From assembly GCA_030248135.1 (NCBI GenBank), contig JASANC010005354.1:1-64000 (forward strand): 64,000 nt of DNA, given 5' to 3'. Under the pieces are notes generated by a model. It had not been told where the DNA came from and did no database searches. It saw only the letters and a list, made by a program, of their open reading frames with translations. The DNA is from Theristus sp. LFF4_11 (Eukaryota > Nematoda > Chromadorea > Monhysterida > Xyalidae). Both the position numbers and the translations under genes were made by a program. Position 1 is the stretch's first letter. The number at the start of each line of letters is the position of its first letter. Of the stretch, positions 1 to 11,615 are shown piece after piece.

Positions 1-746
1 TCGCTGTGACTTCAGACTAAACTGGAGAAGACAATTATAAAATAATTTTAAAGCTTTTTTCGCTTTTCAGCAAAACAAACGCGGCGCAAAAATATTACTC
101 TTGTGTACTTGTATCCGTGTGTACCACATCAGAGACTTGAAAAGAGTTGTCGAGCCAAGTCTCTCACTGCTTACACAAAGCCATATTCCTCCTTTTATAT
201 GCGTCTCTCGCATTTTTAGATAATGTTGTGTGTGTGTTCTGCTTTCGCTTAGGCACGCATAAAAGAATCGCCATAAACGGTTCAACAAGCCCGTTTTTAC
301 ACTTCATTAGACGAGATTTTCAGCGAAAACAGCTTCGGTAAAACAGGGTTTTGAAAATTTTACCCAGTATTTTTTTCAATGCCGTCTCACATGCTAAGCC
401 AACACGCGCACACACACACGCGCTGACACGCATGTTGCGCTCGTTTGCGTCTGTGCAACATTGACCGCGTGTCTACTGGCCACGACGATTCCAGCACAGA
501 GGTGAAACAAAATGAAAACGAACGCCCATTGACACACGAAGCAACCAAGCACCGTGGCGTGTCTTGTTTCACACGCGTGCGACGGTGTGCTGGACACTGG
601 TGAATCGTGCGCTGCCCGGTGGTGAACATTGCCGCAAATCCGTTGCATCAACCGTTCGTTCATTTCAAACTTCACCGAACGGCGGCAGATTCACCGGTTC
701 CAGCGCACACTACGGCTGTCAATAACGCCTGGAACGCAACAGCGAC
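1..746. other. Left-edge non-coding stretch
   Basis: No convincing exon is visible. It lies 3' of the last visible exon of the minus-strand RING gene and is probably its next intron. I searched for the missing last Cys-x2-Cys pair of the RING in phase 0 and found no good candidate (a Cys-Phe-Val-Cys near 535 lacks the usual context). The closing exon is therefore probably off the left edge. Confidence 0.5.
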
Positions 747-3700
747 CTTGAGCCAGCGGTCGATGCAGTGCGCGTGGAAGTCGTGCGCACACTTCAGCGC
801 TCGCACTCGCTGCGTCGGCTCGTAGTCGCTCAGACAGATCGCGCATTTGCTCGAGTGTTGCTGTTGCTGCTGCTGGTGCGACGTCGCGTCACCGTCGCCG
901 CCGCCAGCTGCTGGCTTCTCGTTTGCTGTGACCTGCAGTGAAACAGCGACGTCATCTGTGAACCCAACAGCAACTTGCTATCAGCAATGTCAACAAAAAA
1001 CGACTACAATGGAGCATTTTCGTGCGTGTGCCGCGTTCGCTTCAGTTTACCGTGCGCACAGTTGAGCAGCTGTCTATCTGCGCGTCAGTCATGCCTTGTC
1101 GTCCATACAGCAGCTGCTCGATCACTGCGTCTGGATCGTTCAAGAAAGCGGCAAGCGACTGCAAAAAAAACAGTTTGGATAATCGATACTGGCTCACAAG
1201 AAAAAAGCAAACTGCAATTCAAGCAACAAAAAACTCGGGCGCTTTCCTATTTTAGCGTAACTTTCCACAAATAGAGTAACTTTCCACAAATAAAGTAACT
1301 TTGATATTTTAGCGTAACTTTCAACAAATAAAGTAACTTTGATATTTTACCGTAACTTTCAACAAATAAAGTAACTTTGATATTTTACCGTAACTTTCAA
1401 TTTTCGATGAATAACAGCTATCCTATTTTAGCGTAACTTTCAATATGTTACGCTAAAATAGGATAGGGCTTGGTACTGTCCTATTTTGCGTATCAACATA
1501 TAAACAGCTCATTTAAAGCTATTTCAGCCGCGAAACATTGTAAACCTACGTTATTTTGCACGGAGATTTCAAATTTTGACTTTGTGGGTTACGGTAACGC
1601 CCGGTTTGGTTCCAACACAATCTTAGTTCCGTCAACAATCCACAAACAGCTTGGTAACCGCAACCAAACCGGTGAAACAAGCTAGGTTAAAGTTGTTTTG
1701 CACGCAGATTTTGAATTACAGTTTTCCGGATTATGGTAACGCCTGATTTGGTCTCAAAACGATCTTAGTTCCATGAACAACCCACAAACAGCTTGGTAAC
1801 CGCAACCAAACAGGTGAAACAAACTAGATTAAAATTGTTTTGCACGCAGAATTTGAATTACAGTTTTCCGGATTACGGTAACGCCTGGTTTGGTCTCAAA
1901 ACGATGTTAGTTTCATCAACAACCCACAAATAGCTTGGTAACCGCAACCAAACCGATGAAACAAACTAGATTAAGGTTGTTTTGCACGCAGATTTTGAAT
2001 TTCATGGGTTGTTGATAAAACTAACATCGTTTTAAGACCAAACCAGGCGTTACCGTAATCCACAAGGTTTAAATTTGAAATCTTCGTGCAAAACAACTTT
2101 AATCTAGCTTGTTTCACCGGTTTGGTTGCGGTTACCAAGCTGTTTGTGGGTTGTTGATGAAACTAAGATCGAGTTGAGACCAAACCAGGCGTTACCGTGA
2201 TCCGGAAAACTGTAATTCAAAATCTGCGTGCAAAACAATTTTAATCTAGTTTGTTTCACCGGTTTGGTTGCGGTTACCAAGCTGTTTGTGGGTTGTTGAT
2301 GAAACTAAGATCGTATTTGGACCAAAGCAGGCGTTACCGTAATCCAGAAAGCTGAAATTTAAAATCTGCGTGCAAAACAACCTTAATCTAGCTTGTTTCA
2401 CCGGTTTGGTTGCGGTTACCATGCTGTTTGTGGGTTGTTGATAAAACTAAGATCGTATTGGGACCAAACCAGGCGTTACCGTAATCCAGAAAGCTGAAAT
2501 TTAAAATCTGCGTGCAAAACAACTTTAATCTAGCTTGTTTCACCGGTTTGGTTGCGGTTACCAAGCTGTTTATGGGTTGTTGATGAAACTAAGATCGAGT
2601 TGAGACCAAACCAGGCGTTACCGTAACCCACAAGGTTTAAATTTAAAATCTGCGTGCAAAACAACCTTAATCTAGCTTGTTTCACCGGTTTGGTTGCGAT
2701 TACCAAGCTGTTTGTGGATTGTTGACGGAACTAAGATCGTGTTGGGACCAAACCGGGCGTTACCGTAACCCACAAAGTCAAAATTTGAAATCTGCGTGCA
2801 AAATAACGTAGGTTTACAAAGTTTCGCGGCTGAAATAGCTTTAAATGAGCTGTTTATATGTTGATACGCTAAAATAGGACAGTACCAAGCCCTATCCTAT
2901 TTTAGCATAACATATTGAAAGTTACGCTAAAATATCAAAGTTACGGTAAAATATCAAAGTTACTTTATTTGTTGAAAGTTACGCTAAAATATCAAAGTTA
3001 CTTTATTTGTTGAAAGTTACGCTAAAATATCAAAGTTACTCTATTTGTGGAAAGTTACGCTAAAATAGGAAAGCGCCAAAACTCGTTTCAGTTTCCGCCC
3101 ACCAACCATGTTACTGACGAAACGGTGCACCTCAGTGTGGTCTGAAAAAAACGAGAACTCGCTTGTGTATAGTTGGATGCTGATCAGCGCTCAATCTCAT
3201 ACCATTCCCCAGTAAACGGGCAGTAAATGGCAACAACAATCATGCTGAAGCCAGTTCCATAACGTCGTTTTCTCAGGTCTTGAGTTTAATCAACCATTGA
3301 ACGAAACAACCAGATTTTGATTGGAAACACACATTTGTTTAGTAAGGATTTCGAACCGCCTGAAATTAGCTGTGGAAGTGGCTGTGGAAGTGGAAGTGGA
3401 ATTCAGCCAGAGACTGCAATGCAGCAACAACAACACCAACGAACCGACGACGCCGCGTGGGAAGAGCGCGTCGAGCGCCGCCGTGCGTCGGGTGTCCGTG
3501 CGCAGCGCGCGTTCGCGGCGTGCCACCGCGTGCGCCCTCCGTTGGCGTCGCTCGCGTTCGCGTTGCCGCCGCTGCTGCTCGTGCTCACGGTAGGAGCGCA
3601 TCGCCGCCAAACGCTCCGATCGCCGCACAACGCGCTCGTCCGTCGCAGCGACACGCGCCACGCGACGTCGGTCGCCGCCGGCCTGCCAGCCATCCGAGTG

Positions 3701-5618
3701 GTGGTGGTGCGCCATTGGCTGCTCGATTCGTGGCGCCTCCTTTGACAATAGTACGCTGATTGTGAGAAGCGCAGCAGCAGTGTGGAAACGCAGTTTGCTG
3801 CTGCCTCGCGATTGAGAAAACTGCTTAATTACGATTTGACGAAAAAGTGTAAAAAACTTTTCACTATGGGCTAACTTCAGCAAAGAGCGTCTCTGTCTGT
3901 GCTGCTGTTTCGTTCGTGTGCAGCGTCGGCACGGCCACCACAATGTTCGCCGTCGCAGTAAGCTGCAAACACCTCGTTTGCTAAAATTCTCATTTAGATG
4001 AATGAAGCACAGGGAAAAGCAACAAAAAGCCGAAATCGAAAAAAAAATCCATTGCGATATGGCGACACCTGGCGTGGCGGCTGACGGGCGCTCGACGCAA
4101 ACAGCTGCGCGGGGGGCACTTCAAACAAAGAACGCGGCGGTGGCGGTTCATTATGGGCAGACGAACTGGAGGACGTTTGCGGTGTGGACGTTTCAGACGC
4201 AACAGCACTGCTCGCCACATCAGTCGCGTCAGTGTTTGACTCGGAGCGAGTGATACGCACGATCATACGACGTGCACGACCGACACTGTCACCTGGCACG
4301 TCAAACGTGATCGATGCTGCTTGCGACGGCGGCGACACTGCCTGCAACACGACCGCGTTCTGATGGGTGCTTGGTGCACGTACGTACACTCGAACTCTAC
4401 GTTATAGGCGATCAGCTGATTGGTGGGTATGAGTGATCACGTGATGCAGATACTGCACAGACTCCGCCTCCACAGCAATGCCTGCGTCAACTAATCGGCT
4501 GATTGCCTTAGCGTTCGACTGCACATGGGTTCTTGTTTATCTGACAACTTTTCGGTACACGTGTCCCGGCGCACCTGCTCACGACCCGGCGCGGAACTAC
4601 TGGCCGCTGCAGACGGACTGCGTGAAGCACTGGAGTTGAATGCCATGTCGCGGTACAAGTCGACCACGGAGCGCAGTATGACGGTGGCGCGTTGTTGTCG
4701 TTGTCGTGTGCGTGTCGCGACGGCGTCCACGTCCGTTGCAGCAACAGACGCACGTGCACCCGTCGCTCTGCTCTGTTGCGCACGCTCGCTCGGTGGTTCC
4801 ATGGTGTCGCCGCTACGGAGCATCACTCGCGGCCAGCGAATGCCTGAATCGAACACAGCGAACGTTGAAATTACTGACTGCAAAATGATACACAACATTG
4901 AAAAAGAAGCAAAAATCATGACCTGCTGAACCTTTTCCTGGGTTCACTTAACAAAATTCAGATCAAAATTTTTCTCAATATGCCCTGAAAACAGAAACGC
5001 CCTTTTCGGCACAGTTTTTGGAAAGTTCAACGAAACTTTTCTTTGACAAAAACCTTGCAGATTTTAGGCCGTTTAACCGAATGATATTTCAGACTTGAAC
5101 AACATTTTGAACTTTTGAACAACTTTTTCTAAGTTAGTGAGTTATTTCAGTTGAGCTTGCTTGAGCAGACAGCAGAGGGATACTTTGTGTCGTTTTGAGG
5201 GCCAAAACGCAAAAAGAAGCGTCATATCAGTTTTGAAAAGGGGAGTACATGACGTCACCGAACAAACTCCAGAAAGTGCCGCCATGTTCATGTGGGAGTC
5301 ATTTGGGACTACGGGAGGTGTTTGCACATCAAAAGTGGTTTTGAGTTTGACTGACTCCTTGATTGATTTGGCACAACTTTGATTTGTCAAATTAAAAAAC
5401 ACGATTTTTTACACCCTACGTCGAAGCGCATTCATTGGCAAACAAAGCTCACCCGAATTGCTTGCCGAAGCAGCAGCAGTTCCAGCCGATGATGGTGTCA
5501 CTGTTGCCGGTCTGCTGGCCGTTGCCGTTGTGTTCGCTCTTGTGAGACGCGTTTTTGGTGCACTTGCACCTGCACTGGCGCCGTCATCTTGCAAGTTGCT
5601 TCGTTTGCGGCCAACCAT
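747..5618 (-). CDS. RING-H2 E3 ubiquitin ligase, 3' end outside the window
   Basis: Likely an E3 ubiquitin ligase that recruits an E2 through a RING-H2 domain. Five exons join in phase: 5453-5618, 4575-4843, 4069-4341, 3449-3718 and 747-932 (388 codons here). The start is the ATG at 5618, giving MVGRKRSN. The first four exons encode a long low-complexity basic and Ser/Ala-rich region; exon 4 begins with a run of His and is very Arg-rich. The last exon has a Gln run, then the RING: CAICLSDYE, then CAHDFHAHC, then DRWLK, exactly the Cys/His spacing of RING-H2 and resembling the RNF38/RNF44 group. The final Cys-x2-Cys is missing because a good donor (AAG|GTCGCT) follows WLK, so another exon lies beyond. 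Intron 1 holds a relic hAT-like repeat and the large intron before the RING exon holds a 1.84 kb foldback. The RING call is firm; the family within RING-H2 is not. Confidence 0.75.
1238..3077. mobile_element. 1.84 kb foldback element with tandem repeats in both arms
   Basis: Ends are perfect inverted repeats (GGCGCTTTCCTATTTTAGCG and its complement) flanked by an 8-bp target duplication, AAAACTCG at 1230-1237 and 3078-3085. Each arm starts with a ~36-bp tandem motif (AAAGTAACTTTGATATTTTA type), then ~140-bp units containing GGTTTGGTTGCGGTTACC, three in the left arm and about six in the right arm in opposite orientation. The centre of symmetry is near 2000. No ORF of interest. It sits in the RING-gene intron. 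The 8-bp duplication suggests hAT mobilisation; the non-autonomous status is inferred from lack of coding capacity. Confidence 0.88.
4395..4508. repeat. Palindromic E-box MITE, copy 1 (diverged)
   Basis: Shares the family layout CAGCTGATTGGT, GATCACGTGATGCA, then the reverse half ending in GGCTGATTGCC. Other copies are at 32655, 34858, 37537 and 54570. It lies in an intron of the RING gene. Confidence 0.7.
4945..5420. repeat. Relic copy of the hAT-like family C
   Basis: It aligns end to end with 6590-7145 by shared landmarks: TATGCCCTGAAAAC, a GAAAGTTCAACGAAA stretch, GAAAAGGGG, CCGCCAT, and TCCTTGATTGATTTGGCACA. The termini are not recognisable, so this is an old, decayed copy in intron 1 of the RING gene. 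Confidence 0.6.
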
Positions 5619-5793
5619 ATTTTAGGTATTTTTTACTCTTCTACTTCTTTGCGTGCCTTGCCTAGAGATGTAAAATAAAATTCTATTTTTTTTCTTTAAA
5701 AAATTTTTTTTTAATTTTTTTTTAAATCAAAGTTGTTCAGAATTTTTCAGGGAGTCCGAATATCACCATCTGAGGAGCCACCGACTTACCATA

Positions 5794-6268
5794 CATAGTT
5801 GTTCTAGGGGGGGCCTGGGGGGGCCGCCGCCGTCCCCCCAAAAATTTTTGAATCTATCTCTATCAAACAGGTTTTTTCGGCTCAGCTATTATCTATCTAA
5901 AAAAATTTTCTCAGCCAGCTATCTATCTAAAAATTTTTGTCTTCGAGGACATAAAATGAGTCAATTTTTGAGCAAAATTGGCCATTTTTGCTCGTAATTC
6001 TTGAAAATTTCGCTAATTTTAGGTAAAATACGCGCTTATACTTGATTTTTAGTGTATTTTTAGCATTATTTTGCTGTTTTTATAGCTTTTTATTGTTTTA
6101 GCTATCTATCTATCAAATTTCAAAATTTTGACCGCCCCCCCCCAAAGTCACATGCCCCCCCCCCGCGGCCCCCCCCGAAATTTTCCAGCTATCTATCTAT
6201 CTAGAAAATTTGCTCCAGCTATCTATATCGGCCCCCCCCCCCAACCCCTCGGCTCTGGAACAACTATG
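5794..6268. mobile_element. hAT-like element A, copy 1 (TIR CATAGTTGTTC)
   Basis: 475 bp with ends CATAGTTGTTCTAG and CTGGAACAACTATG. Target duplication TTACCATA (5786-5793) and TTACCACA (6269-6276), one mismatch. The interior has long G or C runs near both ends and TATC repeats. The empty site is seen in the sister element near 24960. No coding capacity. Confidence 0.88.
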
Positions 6269-6479
6269 TTACCACATGACCCCCACTCATATGGGAGGAG
6301 GGTGAAAATTTCAGACTTGGTTTCGGCGACCCCATTTTCCCACCGACGACATCACTTTCACGTCTCGTGTTTTGCCTCTCAATTCACCTCAAATAACACG
6401 GAAACAAGTTCAACAACAAACCGTTGTGATCATGCTGACGACACGAGGCGAAACAGCAACGAGCAACCAACGAAGTTAC

Positions 6480-7219
6480 TAGGGTTGTTAAACAAAAATG
6501 AAATTTTTTTTTTTTTAAAAAAAAGTGATTAAAAAAAAAACAAAAATGCCGATTTTTTTTTTTTTAAATTCGAAAAATTTTCCTCTAATATGCTCTGAAA
6601 ACCTCAATTTTGGCACAATTTTTCGAAAGTTCAACAAAAATTTTCTTTGATTATACCTCGTAAAACCTTTAGCAGTCGATTTTGGACCGTTTTACCGACT
6701 GATTTTAGGCTTCGACAACATCTGCGATGAAGTTTTTGAGCGTCCCAAAGCTTAGCCTACCATTTCCGATGCAGATAAGGTGACGATTAGCCTCGCAGAG
6801 CGTCCGATTGTGCTCGCTGCACCGTTTGCAAGCGCTACGTTGTCTGGTTGCTGCTTCGTGTCGTGTCGTCGCGAAACCATCAGAAGAATTGATCGAATTT
6901 CAAGGCGGTATGTTTGTCTTCACTTCAGCATTAGCTTAGCTGGGGACAATTAGTGACGTTTTGGAGGTCAAAACACAAGAAGAGGCATGGTGACGGTTTG
7001 GAAAAGGGGTAATTGAGGTCACCAAAACAAAATCTGCAAAGTTCCGCCATACGGGTGTCAATCCGTGTCATTCGGGAGGCGCTTGCATATCATATGTGGT
7101 TCTTCGGACTCCCTGATTGATTTAGCACAACTTTGATTTTTGAAATTTTTTTAAAAAAAAAAAATTTTTTTTTTAAAAAAAAACAAAAATGACGATTTTT
7201 GTTTTTTTTAACAACCCTA
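6480..7219. mobile_element. hAT-like element C (TIR TAGGGTTGTTAAA)
   Basis: 740 bp, inverted ends TAGGGTTGTTAAAC and TTTAACAACCCTA, exact 8-bp duplication GAAGTTAC at 6472-6479 and 7220-7227. The empty site GAAGTTACGCTTGC is intact near 25157. A/T-rich ends; the interior is related to the relic at 4945-5420 and to element F at 21711. Confidence 0.9.
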
Positions 7220-7696
7220 GAAGTTACGCTTGCAGTGGCAGACAGTGCAATTTCGACCTTTCGAGAATCTAGATCATGAAAAACGATGCATAAATGTGAG
7301 TTCTCTGCTTCTATCTCACCTTAGCGGCATCGGAATTTGTTGAACTAGCCTTTGCGACGCTCAAGTACTTCAATGCGCGAGTCGATCATCACTCACCAAG
7401 GCTGAAAACAGTCGATAAATCGATCCAAAATACCACCTGCAGCGTTGAAGACTGTGACAAGGTAAAGTCAAAGAAAATTTTTGTTGAACTTTCGAAAAAT
7501 TATGCCAAAAACGGCATTTTCAGGGCACATTAAAAAAATTTCAAAAATTTTTAATAAAAAAAAATAAAAAATGCTCATTTTTTTACTTTAAAAAAAATAA
7601 AAAAAAATTTTTTTGACCGTTACATCCATAGTTGTTCCAGAGCCGAGGGGTTGGGGGGGGGGGGGCCGATATAGATAGCTGGAGCAAATTTTCTAG

Positions 7697-8263
7697 ATAG
7701 ATAGATAGCTGTTCTAAAAAGACAACGTTGAGCGCACGGCTAAAGCTAACAGCTTCCGGATCTACTACATGGATGTGGACTCCGAAGCCACCAACCTGGA
7801 GCAAGTCGTGCGCAAGTTCTTCGTCAATTCGCTCGAAATGCCCGCGGAAGAAGAAAGCCGTCTTCGCATCGCGAACGTGCACACTGAGGAGCAGGGCAAG
7901 TGTCTGGTCGTGCAACTGTGCGAGGCCAAAGACTTCTACCGCATCATGACGCTGAAGAAGAACCTGAAGAATCATCCGAATGCTGCAAAGAAACCGGTCA
8001 GCGTCGTGAAGAATCTTGGTGCAGCCGATCGTTTTGAGCAACGCAAAGCCACCACCGTGCGCAAACGCCTCGAGAATAAGAAGATCAAAGTCCTGAACAA
8101 AACTCATGTGATTCTCATTGTGGATGGTGTAGAAGGTCATTACACCAAGTTTCTGACGATGGCAGACGTGACCAAAGACCAGCTTCACAAGTTGACCATT
8201 GAAGAGAAGAACAAAAAGAAGCAAACGAACGCCAACGCAGCGAGCACGTCCACTGCAAACTAA
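7697..8263 (+). CDS. ORF1-like RNA-binding protein, C-terminal part
   Basis: The open frame runs from about 7703 (first ATG 7769) to the stop at 8261-8263. The protein has the pattern of a LINE-type ORF1 RRM domain: SFRIYYMD, then VVRKFF, then LVVQLCEAKDFYRIM, then a basic stretch with RFEQRKATTVRKRLENK, close to the conserved (R)xxRxxL(R)K motif after the RRM in Transposase_22-like ORF1 proteins. It ends with a Lys-rich tail. It lies just inside the left boundary of the retroelement, so its N-terminus is missing; an AAAAG just before the frame could be an old splice acceptor. By position it is ORF1 of the Penelope-like element; a captured host fragment is the alternative. Confidence 0.55.
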
Positions 8264-8504
8264 GCTTGAGCAACAGTTTTATTTTCGTCACCTAGGTTCA
8301 GTTGGTTCGGTATTTTAGTTTTTTTTTTCCTTTTAGTTTTTTTCCTGCTTTTGGGTTTTGTTGTGTTGACGCAGTTTGTGATTTTTTGTGACATTTTATT
8401 TTTGCGTGTCTTTTGTTTTTGTTTTTAACTCTAGTTCTTTCGTTTTGTTTTATAAAATCTTCACGTTTCATCCTTTCATTCGGTTTTCTTCTTATTCAAG
8501 CAAT

Positions 8505-8720
8505 AATGGGAGGAGCTGTACCTCCTGCGAAGAGCAAAACAACCAGCGGGACCGGGTATGGATCTGGTTCAAAAGTCACGGTGCACGCCGGCACATGTGA
8601 CGCCTTGCCTCCGGTCTGACGGTGGCCGTACCCGGGAAACCGGGGAGGGGCTTCCTTAACCGCGGCAGCCCCGCGGGTCCCTTCCGGCGTCTTCCGTCTC
8701 TGAGGATGAGTCACCTTTGA
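8505..8720 (+). other. GC-rich structured spacer between ORF1 and EN-RT
   Basis: Strongly GC-rich in an AT-rich element. Visible hairpins: GGAGG..CCTCC at 8510-8530; CCCGG-GAAA-CCGGG (a GNRA tetraloop) at about 8632-8645, flanked by CCGGGTA/TACCCGG pairing; CCGCGG pairing with CCGCGG at about 8660-8680. Function unknown; translation re-initiation of ORF2 or an RNA packaging or priming signal are possibilities only. Confidence 0.5.
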
Positions 8721-8838
8721 GATCGGAAGTAAAACCCAAACGACCCACGAACCAAACAAATACTTATACTAAAAAGGTCGCATGTATTCAGCTTAATCTT
8801 AATAATGACAATTCACCAGCTATAAGTTGGTGGTCTAA

Positions 8839-11591
8839 AAGCTGATTGGGACCAACTGCACCACAGCTTGTGGCGAACGAAACTGCAGAGTTTGTGCTAC
8901 TATTGATCACTCTGATCTTGTCCGATCTCATGCAACTAATATTCTCTACCGAATGATCTCTGACACTGCATTTACGTGCAAGTCCAAAAATGTCGTCTAC
9001 CTCATTTCATGTCGAAAATGTGGGTTTCAGTACATCGGACAAACAGGCCGTATGTTGAAGCAACGCATCATGGAACATCTACGCAGCATTCGTAATACGG
9101 ACAAACAGACGTTGCTGGTACGTCACTTCTCGCTAAATGGGCATTGTGTGGATGATTTAAAGGTGAGAGTCCTGTTTTCCCTGGACAATCAAGTAGCAGA
9201 CAGTAACGTCATACGTGGACAACTTCTTAGAGTTGAAAACTTCTTGATTAGACTGCTGTGTACGGCATTTCCTTTTGGTCTAAATGATAAGATAGACAAC
9301 TACGGCAAAATTTCGGAAGATTTATCATGTTTTAAACAAAAAGGTTCTCCTTTTTTCACTCAGAAAATTCGCCGTAGACGTAGAAATCATGGTCAACAAA
9401 AACACAGAACTAAAAGGAAATGCAAAATTGATGTGGTCAATAAACTTAGACAAATTTATCAAGATGATCATTACGAGAGAAAAAGGATGTTCTATACGCT
9501 ACATTCAGCACGTAGATGTGAACTTCAAAAAGCTGAACAAACAGCTATCAATGAAGCGTGTACTGACAAATGCCTCACCATCCGAAGAATTATTTTAGCT
9601 TTTCTTTCTGGTAGATTTCAAGCACATGCAAACGATGGTGCGAAAAAGAAGCACACTTCCTTTTTTGCGGTTCCTTTCATTGATAAGAAAATTGAAGCTT
9701 TAAAATTAGAAACACTTTTCAGAGATCATAGAATTCGTAATCTTGCACCTACTCGTGTTACTGACAAACTCAAAAATATCAATGTTGTCTATTCTTATGA
9801 CAAGCCCATTAGTAGTATTCTTTGTAACCACAACAAACTCCTGAAAAGTCTGACACCACAGCTTCTTCGTGATATTCTTAGTTCAAATTGCGATTGTGTC
9901 AATAACCAGTACAAGCATCCTGCTTTCAACCACGTCATTACCGGTGATCTTAGCATTATTTCTGATAACATGCTTCATAAATTGTTCAATAAAGGTTCTA
10001 AATTCAGGTTTTCTGGAGCAGATAAGTCCTGGACCGAGATTTATGATGTATTAGTTCAAGCTCTACATGATTTTCTTTGCAAAATCGCCAGAATCTGTCA
10101 GGTAAACGTCCACGAACTTATCCGTGTCCGCATACTGTGTGAAACATTGTTGTGTAATAGAATCGACTTTTTTCGCTCTATCCATACAGATCACACGGCT
10201 AAAAAATTTCCTTTCAGCAAACTTTCACAGTTACATTCATGCTATGTCGTTGCTCAAGCCGATAAAGCTAACAATAACTTTGTTATCATCTGCAAAAAGT
10301 TTTATCTTCAAGTTTTGTGTAAGGAAATGGGAGTTAGTTTTGATTGCAACGGTAACTTTAGGAATGTTGGCAATGAGGTCTACCGTCCTGTTCTTAATAG
10401 TGAGACCAGCATTGTTGATTTTCATGCTAAAGTCAGTTCCACGTTTGGTGTTCTCTGTGCAGACTCCGATCTGGTTCTCCCCAAGATCTTTGCCATTCCT
10501 AAATTGCATAAAGATCCTTATTCGTTTAGATTTATTGCAGGAGCAAGACAGTCAAGCTGCAAAGCCATAAACACTTTGCTGCATAAAATCTTGTGTGCCA
10601 TTCAAAGTCATTTCTTCAACTATTGCAGACAAATTCAGTCAAACAATGGCTTGCACTGTTTTTGGGCGGTGAAGAACAACATGGATGTTTTAGCAATGAT
10701 ACAACGCTGTCCCAAGATTGACTGTATCGTGTCAGCAGACTTCAGCACTCTGTATACCGCTCTTCCACACCAGGTTATTTTCGATAGTCTGGACCGCATC
10801 ATAAACGTATGTTTCAAAAATTCTAAGAAGAGATTTCTCTGTTTGTCCAAACATACTGATTACTATCAGTACTGTGACCATAAGCTTCCTGGTTTGGTTT
10901 GTTTTGATAGCATGGAGATTAAGGACATGATACGATTTGTAGTTAGTGAAACTTACGTTCGATTCGCTGATAAAGTTTACCAACAGACTTTGGGTATTCC
11001 AATGGGCTCGGTTAGTGCACCCAAACTAGCCTGTCTTACTCTTACTGGCTTGGAATACAAATATGTCTTAGATCGGGATAACCGTGTCAATGCAGCCAAA
11101 CTTCGCTATGTATGCCGTTATATTGATGACCTTCTGGTTCTGAACTGCGAAGACTTTATGGATGTAGCACGTGCCATCTATCCCCCGTCAATTCCGCTCA
11201 ATCAATCCAACCAGCACACTACCGAGGCCAACTTTCTTGACCTCGGAATTACGATTAACGGGGGGTTACGGTAGACGTTTATGACAAAACTAACTGTTTC
11301 AATTTCGCGGTTCTCAAATACGTTTTTAGAGACAGCCTCACTCATTCATCTGTTGGTTACAATATTTTCAGTGCTCAAATCATTCGCTACGCCAGGGTTT
11401 GTTCAAACAAAAAGTTTTTTGCCCGTAATGTCAGTGCTCTCAGCAAACAACTCATCTCCCAAGGTTTTGCAAAGGACAAACTGCTTATTCGTTTCTTTCG
11501 CTTTGCTTCTTGCAACTCAAACATTCTTTTGAAATTTGGCCTTGACAAAAAATTGAAACTTGTTGCATTTGCATTATCTAATATCGTTTAA
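8839..11591 (+). CDS. Permuted Penelope-like EN-RT polyprotein (GIY-YIG then RT), one frameshift
   Basis: Retroelement endonuclease and reverse transcriptase. The frame is open from 8839 (after TAA 8836); the first ATG is 8953. Upstream of that ATG, in frame, a Cys knuckle (TACGERNCRVC) precedes the GIY-YIG nuclease: VVYLI, then SCRKCGFQYIGQTGR with R38 and, later, H58 and H64, giving the CCHH zinc-binding set inserted in the nuclease that marks Naiad/Chlamys elements (numbering from the 8953 ATG). The RT follows: KIFAIPKLHKDPYSFRFIAG, motif A SADFSTLY (Asp596), motif B QTLGIPMGS, motif C RYIDDLL (723-726). Canonical Penelope elements carry GIY-YIG at the C-terminus, so this order is the permuted one. 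The frame breaks at a six-G run (11260-11265) and continues in another frame to TAA 11589-11591 as the RT thumb region; one G more, or two fewer, restores it. Confidence 0.9.
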
Positions 11592-11615
11592 CTCTTGCTG
11601 TTGCTTTGCCGTTTT

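Noticed and set aside
7583..8224. 213-residue ORF on the minus strand
   Set aside because: Antisense shadow of the ORF1-like RRM frame.
8610..8650. CTGACGG...GAAACC as a second hammerhead in the retroelement
   Set aside because: A9 is G and stem II does not pair at the right place; better explained as a GNRA hairpin.
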